Positions 1 through 5,671 of a DNA stretch of 6,579 nucleotides are shown piece after piece; the first letter of the stretch is position 1; every line of letters begins with the position of its first letter. The notes below the pieces were generated by a model. That model worked only from the letters and a program-made list of their open reading frames with translations. It ran no database searches and was not told the origin of the DNA. Source of the DNA: an uncultured Lachnobacterium sp. (GTDB lineage Bacteria; Bacillota; Clostridia; Lachnospirales; Lachnospiraceae); NCBI GenBank assembly GCA_900549895.1, contig URQG01000109.1:1-6579 (forward strand), in the 5' to 3' direction. Both the position numbers and the translations under genes were made by a program.

Positions 1-9
1 AATAATGAG

Positions 10-38
10 TTTACATCTCGGGAAGAATCCATTATAAT
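10..38 (+). promoter_or_regulatory. Sigma-A-type promoter of purA
   Basis: A -35 hexamer TTTACA (10-15) is separated by exactly 17 bases from a perfect -10 hexamer TATAAT (33-38). Transcription should start near 44-46, giving a leader of about 88 bases before purA. No comparable promoter is visible between 81 and 132, so this is the best candidate for driving purA. I saw no obvious PurR-type operator (paired PurBoxes) around it. Confidence 0.75.
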
Positions 39-47
39 CAGAAAGTA

Positions 48-80
48 AAAACGGATGGGTTTTTACGACCTGTCCGTTTT
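48..80 (+). terminator. Terminator-like hairpin at the 5' end of the purA leader
   Basis: Bases 48-61 pair with 67-80 to form a 14-bp stem that includes three G-T wobbles, around a 5-base loop (62-66). The 3' arm ends TCCGTTTT and is followed by GTT, so the U-tract is short. If the promoter at 10-38 is real, this hairpin starts within a few bases of the 5' end of the purA mRNA. It could then be an attenuator or a 5'-stabilising stem-loop. The alternative is that it terminates a gene lying left of the window. The stem is seen directly; its role is inferred. Confidence 0.6.
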
Positions 81-81
81 G

Positions 82-97
82 TTGCGTAATAACGCAA
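82..97 (+). repeat. Short perfect inverted repeat in the purA leader
   Basis: TTGCGT (82-87) and ACGCAA (92-97) are perfect inverted repeats around a 4-base AATA spacer, directly after the larger leader hairpin. This could be a second small stem-loop in the mRNA or a dyad protein-binding site. It lies 19 bases before the purA Shine-Dalgarno sequence and does not cover it. Confidence 0.4.
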
Positions 98-132
98 GAT
101 ACTAGCAGACACAAACAGGAGGAAATAAAAAG

Positions 133-1425
133 ATGGTTAAAGCAGTGGTTGGCGCTAACTGGGGCGACGAAGGTAAAGGCAAGATTACAGACATGCTGGC
201 AAAGCAGGCCGACATCATTGTACGTTTTCAGGGAGGTGCAAATGCAGGACACACGATCGTAAACGATTATGGTAAGTTTGCATTACACACACTTCCGTCC
301 GGAGTATTCTATAATCACACAACCAGTATTATCGGTAATGGTGTGGCACTCAATATTCCGGTGTTGTTCAATGAGATTAAGTCGATCACCAACAGAGATG
401 TGCCGATGCCTAAGATTCTTGTATCGAATCGTGCGCAGATCGTAATGCCATATCATATTTTATTTGACCAGTACGAGGAGGAGCGTCTTGGCGGTAAGTC
501 ATTCGGTTCCACAAAGTCTGGTATTGCTCCTTTCTATTCAGATAAATATGCCAAGATTGGTTTCCAGGTCAGCGAGTTATTCGATGAAGATCTGTTAAAA
601 GAGAAGGTTGTCCGTGTGGCTGAGCAGAAGAACGTAATTCTTGAGCATCTGTATCACAAGCCGCTCATCGACACAGACGAGTTATTAAATACATTACATG
701 AGTACCGCGATATGATCGCGCCATACGTATGCGATGTATCTTTATATCTTGATAAGGCACTTAAGGAAGGCAAGACAATCCTTCTTGAGGGACAGCTTGG
801 AACATTAAAGGACCCGGATCACGGAATCTATCCTATGGTTACATCCTCATCCACATTGGCCGCTTACGGTGCAATCGGAGCAGGACTTCCACCATATGAG
901 ATCAAGCAGATCGTTACCGTATGTAAGGCATATTCTTCTGCAGTAGGTGCCGGCGCATTCGTCAGCGAGATCTTCGGAGATGAGGCAGATGAGCTTCGTC
1001 GTCGCGGCGGAGACGGTGGAGAGTTCGGTGCAACAACAGGACGTCCGAGAAGAATGGGATGGTTCGACTGTGTTGCCAGCAAGTACGGATGCCGTATGCA
1101 GGGTACAACGGATGTGGCATTCACGGTTCTTGATGTACTTGGCTATCTCGATGAGATTCCGGTATGTGTTGGTTATGATATCGACGGAGAGGTTACAACC
1201 GACTTCCCTGTTACCTGCCAGTTAGAGAAGGCAAAGCCGGTATTTAAGAAGCTGCCGGGATGGAAATGTGATATCCGCGGAATCAAGAAGTACGAGGATC
1301 TTCCGGAGAACTGCCGTAAGTATGTTGAATTTATCGAGAATGAGATTGGATATCCGATCACAATGGTATCCAACGGACCGGGACGTGACGATATCATCTA
1401 TCGTGAGTCTCCGTTATCAAAGTAA
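133..1425 (+). CDS. purA: Adenylosuccinate synthase
   Basis: Cytosolic enzyme of AMP synthesis that joins IMP and aspartate at the cost of GTP to give adenylosuccinate, the first step from IMP to AMP. The 430 residues match the usual family length. The N-terminal GTP/catalytic loop WGDEGKGK (10-17) includes the expected catalytic Asp12, and GGANAGHT (34-41) has the catalytic His40. An IMP-loop equivalent GSTKSGIAP lies at 125-133, EGQLGT at 219-224, DPDHG follows it, and the aspartate/IMP loop GATTGRPRR is at 299-307. Against E. coli PurA, as I recall it, the loops GTTGRGIGP and EGAQGT are changed; in particular the Gln that contacts IMP aligns with Leu222. Presence of Asp12 argues against the phage 2-aminoadenylosuccinate synthetase PurZ. 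The ATG start is preceded by AGGAGGA (117-123) at ideal spacing. The gene stands alone between its own promoter and terminator. Confidence 0.97.
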   Translation: MVKAVVGANWGDEGKGKITDMLAKQADIIVRFQGGANAGHTIVNDYGKFALHTLPSGVFYNHTTSIIGNGVALNIPVLFNEIKSITNRDVPMPKILVSNRAQIVMPYHILFDQYEEERLGGKSFGSTKSGIAPFYSDKYAKIGFQVSELFDEDLLKEKVVRVAEQKNVILEHLYHKPLIDTDELLNTLHEYRDMIAPYVCDVSLYLDKALKEGKTILLEGQLGTLKDPDHGIYPMVTSSSTLAAYGAIGAGLPPYEIKQIVTVCKAYSSAVGAGAFVSEIFGDEADELRRRGGDGGEFGATTGRPRRMGWFDCVASKYGCRMQGTTDVAFTVLDVLGYLDEIPVCVGYDIDGEVTTDFPVTCQLEKAKPVFKKLPGWKCDIRGIKKYEDLPENCRKYVEFIENEIGYPITMVSNGPGRDDIIYRESPLSK

Positions 1426-1437
1426 AGTGATTGAAGG

Positions 1438-1473
1438 ACTCCTTCACTGTGCATACAGTGAGGGAGTTTTTTT
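1438..1473 (+). terminator. Intrinsic terminator of purA
   Basis: A 13-bp stem (1438-1450 with 1455-1467, one G-T wobble) closes a GCAT tetraloop and runs into seven consecutive T residues (1467-1473). It begins 12 bases after the purA stop codon, so purA is transcribed as a single-gene unit at its 3' end. Confidence 0.93.
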
Positions 1474-1504
1474 GTTGAGAATAAATTCAGGTGCAAATCG
1501 GATG

Positions 1505-1548
1505 GTCATCAGGACTCCTCCCACCTGCGGTGGGCCCCTCCTCATGAC
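1505..1548. repeat. GC-rich imperfect palindrome (REP-like or structured element)
   Basis: A 44-base imperfect palindrome with three paired blocks. GTCAT (1505-1509) pairs with ATGAC (1544-1548), AGGA (1511-1514) with TCCT (1539-1542), and CCCACC (1520-1525) with GGTGGG (1529-1534), around a TGC loop. One C-C mismatch and a 5/4-base internal loop separate the blocks. There is no T-tract, so it is unlikely to be an ordinary terminator. It lies between the purA terminator and the transporter promoter and is markedly more GC-rich than its surroundings. No second copy is visible in this window. It could be an intergenic palindromic repeat, a binding site or an RNA-processing structure. Confidence 0.6.
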
Positions 1549-1552
1549 AATG

Positions 1553-1588
1553 TTCACAAAATTAACACAATTTCACCATAATTTACAC
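1553..1588 (+). promoter_or_regulatory. Tandem TTAACA-like direct repeats, candidate response-regulator operator
   Basis: Four related hexamers lie at near helical period: TTCACA (1553), TTAACA (1562), TTCACC (1572) and TTTACA (1582), that is 9, 10 and 10 bases apart. The last one overlaps the proposed -35 of the transporter promoter. Tandem TT-A-CA hexamers with roughly one-turn spacing are typical of OmpR/PhoB-family sites such as the Bacillus PhoP box. The spacing here is slightly short of the classical 11 bases and the regulator is not in the window, so this is suggestive only. Confidence 0.35.
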
Positions 1589-1611
1589 ATGAGATAAACA
1601 TAGACTATATT
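1582..1611 (+). promoter_or_regulatory. Probable promoter of the ABC transporter operon
   Basis: TTTACA (1582-1587) is followed after 18 bases by TATATT (1606-1611); transcription would begin near 1617, giving a leader of about 60 bases. An alternative overlapping pair is TTCACA (1553-1558) with CATAAT (1577-1582), also 18 bases apart. The TTTACA -35 is identical to that of the purA promoter. Confidence 0.5.
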
Positions 1612-1626
1612 GTATGGAGTGCTGAA

Positions 1627-1649
1627 GTCCCTGGATACAGGAATGGGAC
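1627..1649 (+). other. Small leader hairpin upstream of the ABC operon
   Basis: GTCCCTG (1627-1633) can pair with CA (1638-1639) and GGGAC (1645-1649), closing a GATA tetraloop of GNRA type and leaving GGAAT as a one-sided bulge. A competing stem is CCTG (1630-1633) with CAGG (1638-1641). The structure ends 11 bases before the Shine-Dalgarno and leaves it free, so any effect is more likely on mRNA stability than on start-site masking. Confidence 0.3.
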
Positions 1650-1660
1650 ACGAATCAGAA

Positions 1661-1668
1661 AAAGGAGG
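1661..1668 (+). promoter_or_regulatory. Ribosome binding site that fixes the TTG start
   Basis: AAAGGAGG (1661-1668) is a near-perfect Shine-Dalgarno sequence 8 bases before TTG at 1677. No ATG or GTG in the same frame has comparable support. Starting here gives the family-typical beginning MIEIDNLVKKYG, so the TTG start is well supported. Confidence 0.85.
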
Positions 1669-1676
1669 TTTTCACA

Positions 1677-2612
1677 TTGATTGAGATTGACAACCTTGTG
1701 AAAAAGTATGGTGAACATGTAGCGGTGGATCATTTGTCGCTTACGGTGGAACCTGGAAAAATTTATGGATTTTTGGGACCGAATGGTGCCGGAAAATCTA
1801 CAACAATGAACATTATTACCGGATATCTGGGGGCAACGAGCGGAACCGTGACGATCAACGGCCACGATATCTTTAAGGAGCCGGAAGAGGCAAAGAAATG
1901 TGTGGGATACCTTCCGGAGATTCCGCCTTTGTATGCGGACATGACGGTACTGGAGTATCTGAATTTCGTTGCAGAGTTAAAGAAGCTGCAGAAGAGTTTG
2001 CGTAAGCGTTATGTGGAAGAGGCAATGGAGACGACCGGAATCCTCGACGTAAAGAATCGTATGATACGTAATCTTTCGAAAGGCTATCGTCAGCGAGTCG
2101 GCTTTGCACAGGCAATCCTGGGTTATCCGGAGATTATTATACTGGATGAGCCTACGGTCGGACTCGATCCGAAACAGATCATTGAGATTCGTGATCTCAT
2201 CAAAAAACTGGGAGAAAAACATACCGTTATTTTAAGTTCCCACATCTTAACAGAAATCAGTGCGGTCTGTGACCACGTTTTTATTATTTCCAAAGGCAAG
2301 CTTGTGGCAAGTGATTCTACGGAAAATCTGTTGGATCAGATGTCCGGAGCACAGGAGATTGAACTGACCGTCAGAAGTGAGGCAGATCGGGCCAAAGCAC
2401 TTCTCGAGAAGATCGAGTATGTCGATCATGCGGATCTGAAAGATGCCAAGGAAGGCAGCATTCTTGTCCGTGCGAAGAGCGGAAACGATATAAGAGAGGA
2501 AGTATTCCGACTGATGGCGGAGAATCATATCCCGGTGCTTGAGATGCGGACCGTGACGAAGTCACTGGAGGATGTATTCCTTCAGATTACGCAGGAAGGA
2601 GGCAACCAGTAA
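1677..2612 (+). CDS. ABC transporter ATP-binding protein, GldA/DrrA-type
   Basis: Cytoplasmic ATPase of an ABC-2 type transporter, expected to dimerise and drive the permease encoded next. The 311 residues show Walker A GPNGAGKST (34-42), a GYLPE segment at the Q-loop position (77-81, Glu in place of Gln, as usual in this subfamily), signature LSKGYRQRV (133-141, instead of LSGGQ), Walker B IIILDEP (153-159) with catalytic Glu158, D-loop GLDP (162-165) and switch His189. The remaining roughly 90 residues form the C-terminal extension common to GldA/DrrA/CcmA-like ATPases. The gene starts with TTG behind a strong RBS and is first in a three-gene operon. Its stop codon overlaps the next start by one base (TAATG), which indicates translational coupling. 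The closest named relative is gliding protein GldA, but no gliding function is implied. The family call is firm; the substrate is unknown. Confidence 0.93.
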   Translation: MIEIDNLVKKYGEHVAVDHLSLTVEPGKIYGFLGPNGAGKSTTMNIITGYLGATSGTVTINGHDIFKEPEEAKKCVGYLPEIPPLYADMTVLEYLNFVAELKKLQKSLRKRYVEEAMETTGILDVKNRMIRNLSKGYRQRVGFAQAILGYPEIIILDEPTVGLDPKQIIEIRDLIKKLGEKHTVILSSHILTEISAVCDHVFIISKGKLVASDSTENLLDQMSGAQEIELTVRSEADRAKALLEKIEYVDHADLKDAKEGSILVRAKSGNDIREEVFRLMAENHIPVLEMRTVTKSLEDVFLQITQEGGNQ

Positions 2613-4780
2613 TGTTTGCAATATTTAAAAGAGAGTTTAAGGCGTACTTCCAAAGCGTGATCGGCTGGCTTTTTGTTGCTGCGCTTTTAGCGGTATATGG
2701 ATTATATTTTTATGTGTATAACCTGATGCAGGGTTATCCGTATATTCAGTATAGTTTGAGTGCAATCACATTTATTTTACTGATTGCTGTGCCGATTCTT
2801 ACGATGCGGAGCTTTGCGGAGGATCGCAAGAATAAGACGGATCAGCTGACGCTGACCGCACCGGTATCCATTGGCAAAGTCGTATTCGGAAAGTATCTTG
2901 CAATGGTAGCGGTATTTACGATTGATATTGCTATTTTTGCTGTGTCACCTCTGATCCTTCGTGCATTCGGAACTGTACCGATGGGGGAGAGTTATATTGC
3001 AATCCTTGCATTCTGGTTGTATGGATGTGCGAGTATCGCAGTCGGCATGTTTATTTCGGCACTTACTGAGAGTCAGGTGATCGCAGCAGTGCTTACATTT
3101 GCAGTACTGTTTCTCAGTTATATGATGAATGGTATCACCAATTTGATATCATCTAGCGGAAATCTGCTCACAAAGATTCTTGGATGTCTGGATCTGTATA
3201 CGCCGTACGATAAGTTCTCGGGCGGATGTCTGGATATTACCTCAATCGTATATTATGTATCTGTGATCGCAATCCTGAATTTCCTGACAGTACAGTCGAT
3301 TCAGAAGCGTCGTTGGAGCATCAGCAGAAAGACTTTTTCAACCGGTGTATTTTCCGTATCGTTTATCGCGGTTGCGATGGCTTTGACGGTAGTGGTCAAC
3401 CTTGTAGTCTGTGCACTGCCGACAAAGACAACATCCATCGACTGCTCATATTCAAAGCTCTATTCAATCACGAGCGATACAAAGAAGGCAATGAAAAAGC
3501 TTTCGGATGACGTTACAATCTATGCTTTGGCATCGGAGGCAAAGAAGGATGATCAGATTGACAAAGTGCTGAAGAGGTACGAGGATTTGTCAAAGCACAT
3601 CCGTGTGGAGTATGTCAATCCTTCCACCAAACCGTATTTCTATCAGGATTATACCGATACGGCACCGGCACAGAACAGTTTGATTGTAGTGAGCGGTAAA
3701 CGTTCCAAGGTCATTGATTATTATGACATCTATCATTATGAGTCCAATATGGATTACTCAAGCTATTCTTATACAAATGATCTGGTTGGCTTTGATGCAG
3801 AGGGACAGCTTACATCGGCTATTGAATATGTAACGATGGAAGCGGATGATCTGCCGGTAATCTATCAGATTACGGGACATGATGAGGGTACACTCGGAAG
3901 TGAATTCCAGACCGCTGTAGAAAAGGCAAACATGTCGTTGTCCAGCATTGAACTTCTCAATGAGGAGAGCGTTCCGGATGATGCTTCGGCAATTATCATT
4001 AATGCGCCGCAGAAGGATTTTAATGAGGCGGATGCCAAGAAAGTCATTGATTATCTGAAAGCAGGAGGTAAGGCAATTATCATTGGTTCTTATACGGACA
4101 CCGATATGCCGAATTTTGATTCGATCCTTGAGACTTATAATGTGCAGTTCACCAAGGGAGTGGTCTCTGAAAATGATGCGCAGCATTATTATAAGATGGG
4201 CGGACCATTCTACCTTCTCCCGGAAGTAAACAGTGGAGATTATACAACGAATATTGGCGGAAATTATGTTTATGTTCCGGCAACGCTCGGTATCACTTAC
4301 CCGGATTCAAATAGTGACAGTGATACGGAATCGGACAGTGAAGACAGCGACAAGATCACATATACGTCATTGATGGATACGACAGACCAGTCGGTTGCAA
4401 AAAATGATCCGAATAATATGAGTGATTATGCATTTGAAGACGGTGATGACAAAGGACCGTTCTCTGTAGGTCTGGCTGTAGAGCAGACAGTGGACGACAA
4501 TACAACGCAGATTGTTGTATTTGGCAGCCCGTATATTTTCAGTGATGATGCGAGCCAGCTTACATCCAATAATGCAACACTTTTTGATGATGTGACAACA
4601 AAATTGATCGGAGAGACAAAGCTTGCTGCAAGTGTAATTCCAGAGAAAGAATATACCCTTGGAAAGCTGACGGTATCCGCAATTTATACGATCCTGTTAG
4701 GACTTTTGTTCGCAATTATTATTCCAATCATATTGATCGTTTGCGGCATTGTGATTTTTGTGGTAAGGAGAAAGAAATAA
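2612..4780 (+). CDS. GldF-GldG fusion: ABC-2 permease with extracytoplasmic GldG-like domain
   Basis: Membrane partner of the preceding ATPase. Residues 1-230 form an ABC-2 permease like GldF, with hydrophobic segments near 17-37, 50-65, 96-117, 128-150, 155-172 and 211-229. A conserved loop follows the second segment (MRSFAEDRKNKTDQLTLTAP, 65-84). A seventh segment (246-268) leads into an outer domain of about 420 residues of the GldG / ABC_transp_aux type. Its VIYQITGHDEGT motif (416-427) opens a GATase-like Rossmann section reaching about 560. A final membrane segment (about 690-718) ends in RRKK, placing the C-terminus inside. In Bacteroidetes GldF and GldG are separate proteins; here they are one chain. 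Residues 565-580 consist only of D, S, N, T and E. AAGGAGG (2596-2602) precedes the ATG, which overlaps the ATPase stop. Substrate unknown. Confidence 0.9.
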   Translation: MFAIFKREFKAYFQSVIGWLFVAALLAVYGLYFYVYNLMQGYPYIQYSLSAITFILLIAVPILTMRSFAEDRKNKTDQLTLTAPVSIGKVVFGKYLAMVAVFTIDIAIFAVSPLILRAFGTVPMGESYIAILAFWLYGCASIAVGMFISALTESQVIAAVLTFAVLFLSYMMNGITNLISSSGNLLTKILGCLDLYTPYDKFSGGCLDITSIVYYVSVIAILNFLTVQSIQKRRWSISRKTFSTGVFSVSFIAVAMALTVVVNLVVCALPTKTTSIDCSYSKLYSITSDTKKAMKKLSDDVTIYALASEAKKDDQIDKVLKRYEDLSKHIRVEYVNPSTKPYFYQDYTDTAPAQNSLIVVSGKRSKVIDYYDIYHYESNMDYSSYSYTNDLVGFDAEGQLTSAIEYVTMEADDLPVIYQITGHDEGTLGSEFQTAVEKANMSLSSIELLNEESVPDDASAIIINAPQKDFNEADAKKVIDYLKAGGKAIIIGSYTDTDMPNFDSILETYNVQFTKGVVSENDAQHYYKMGGPFYLLPEVNSGDYTTNIGGNYVYVPATLGITYPDSNSDSDTESDSEDSDKITYTSLMDTTDQSVAKNDPNNMSDYAFEDGDDKGPFSVGLAVEQTVDDNTTQIVVFGSPYIFSDDASQLTSNNATLFDDVTTKLIGETKLAASVIPEKEYTLGKLTVSAIYTILLGLLFAIIIPIILIVCGIVIFVVRRKK

Positions 4781-5362
4781 ATGAAAAAGCAGAAAATACA
4801 GATGCTTGTTATCGTTGTGATTCTTCTGCTTTGCATCGTGGCGTATTTTCTTGCCACCCGGTATGCAAAGCAGCAGGAACAGCGCGATAAGGACAGCGAA
4901 ACACAGGGGCAGGTAAATCTGACTGTTATTGATCCGGATGATGTGGATGCATTCTCTTATATCGCAGATGGTACAACTTATTCTTATACAAAGAACAAAG
5001 ATACATGGACCTGTGAGAATGATACTTCACTAAAAATGGATGCAGACAGTATCGCAACACTTCTTGGCAATTTGAAGAAGATTACGGCTGCGGAAGCGAT
5101 TGATGATTACGATTCGATAGCAGATTATGGTCTTGATCAGCCACAAAATACCATTACGGTAACTTGCGGCAATGAAACGACGACCATTGATATCGGTGAT
5201 TACAATGAAATGCTTCAGGAATATTACATCAAGATAAGTGGCGACGATAAGATTTATCTTGCGGATTCCACATTAAAGGATGCATTTTCTAAGAAACCGG
5301 ACACAATGGTACAGCAGGAGGAGAGCACGGAAACCGAATCGGTTGATTCAACACAGAGTTAG
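4781..5362 (+). CDS. Short DUF4340 membrane-anchored protein
   Basis: Third component of the operon, starting on the base after the GldFG stop and preceded by AAGGAG (4765-4770). The 193 residues comprise a basic start, one membrane anchor (about 7-26), and then an outer region typical of DUF4340. That region has a beta-rich stretch at 52-80, an alpha segment (about 85-105), the motif DYGLDQP (115-121), and a strand-rich part with YYIKISGDDKIYLAD around 148-162. The tail (about 175-193) is rich in E, S, T and Q and looks disordered. DUF4340 proteins are commonly encoded beside GldA/GldF/GldG-like genes, which supports the call. It seems to hold one domain copy, where many relatives are considerably longer. 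The Cys18 in LLLC does not make a proper lipobox. Function unknown; probably an outer-face accessory of the ABC complex. Confidence 0.8.
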   Translation: MKKQKIQMLVIVVILLLCIVAYFLATRYAKQQEQRDKDSETQGQVNLTVIDPDDVDAFSYIADGTTYSYTKNKDTWTCENDTSLKMDADSIATLLGNLKKITAAEAIDDYDSIADYGLDQPQNTITVTCGNETTTIDIGDYNEMLQEYYIKISGDDKIYLADSTLKDAFSKKPDTMVQQEESTETESVDSTQS

Positions 5363-5394
5363 GTGGTGAAATTCTACATTCACTAGTAAAATAA

Positions 5395-5499
5395 CACCAC
5401 GCGTCATTTCTTCGTTTGACCGCATCGTATGAGGAAAACGGCTATGCGAACGGAAAGTGGGCCGGCTGGAGTAAGACCGACAGTGCAACAATCAAGTAA
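5395..5499 (+). pseudogene. Start-less C-terminal coding remnant
   Basis: An open frame after an in-frame TAA (5392-5394) encodes 34 residues ending GYANGKWAGWSKTDSATIK and a TAA stop (5497-5499). It has no ATG, GTG or RBS; a TTG at 5416 has no Shine-Dalgarno. The composition (W, G, Y, K) and codon choice look like the tail of a real, probably secreted, protein, and a good terminator follows 14 bases after its stop. The frame differs from that of the DUF4340 gene upstream. I do not recognise the parent protein. It may be what remains of a deleted gene whose terminator now serves the transporter operon; chance openness of a 105-base frame is the alternative. Confidence 0.4.
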
Positions 5500-5513
5500 G
5501 TATAGGAAAGGGT

Positions 5514-5550
5514 GCAGGCGTGGAGACTATCCATGCCTGTATTTTTTATT
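5514..5550 (+). terminator. Intrinsic terminator downstream of the ABC operon
   Basis: A 10-bp stem (5514-5523 with 5531-5540, G-T wobbles at two positions) closes a 7-base loop and is followed by ATTTTTTATT. It lies 151 bases after the DUF4340 stop and is the first convincing terminator after the transporter genes, so it should end their transcript. Confidence 0.85.
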
Positions 5551-5607
5551 ATGAGATGGAATGCATCGTGGATCGATAGATGGTGATGATAGACTACACG
5601 AATTAGG

Positions 5608-5636
5608 TTGTCTGTGTCCCGAAAAGCGGATATAAT
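5608..5636 (+). promoter_or_regulatory. Promoter of holA
   Basis: TTGTCT (5608-5613) and a perfect TATAAT (5631-5636) are separated by 17 bases, giving a start near 5643 and a leader of about 29 bases. It sits after the preceding terminator, so holA is transcribed independently of the transporter operon. The stretch between terminator and promoter (5551-5607) shows nothing I can call a gene. Confidence 0.7.
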
Positions 5637-5671
5637 AAGAGGGCGAGTAAATAGAAGGACGGAATGGAACG

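Noticed and set aside
133..1425. Possibility that the PurA-like gene is PurZ (2-aminoadenylosuccinate synthetase)
   Set aside because: The catalytic Asp of the GDEGKGK loop is present (Asp12), whereas PurZ enzymes replace it. The length and chromosomal setting also fit PurA.
3758..4186. A 142-codon minus-strand frame inside the GldFG gene
   Set aside because: It lies wholly within a well-supported coding frame and shows no family motif or supporting RBS; it is a codon-bias shadow.
4781..4870. Lipoprotein signal in the DUF4340 protein (LLLC at residues 15-18)
   Set aside because: The residue before Cys18 is Leu rather than Gly, Ala or Ser, and the hydrophobic stretch continues beyond the Cys. 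It reads as an uncleaved membrane anchor.
5364..5400. GTGGTG (5364-5369) and CACCAC (5395-5400) as a terminator directly after the DUF4340 gene
   Set aside because: Only six base pairs with a 25-base loop and no T-tract; the strong terminator at 5514-5550 fits better.
5551..5586. Mini-ORF of 11 codons after the operon terminator
   Set aside because: It has no ribosome binding site, lies between a terminator and the next promoter, and is too short to support as a gene.
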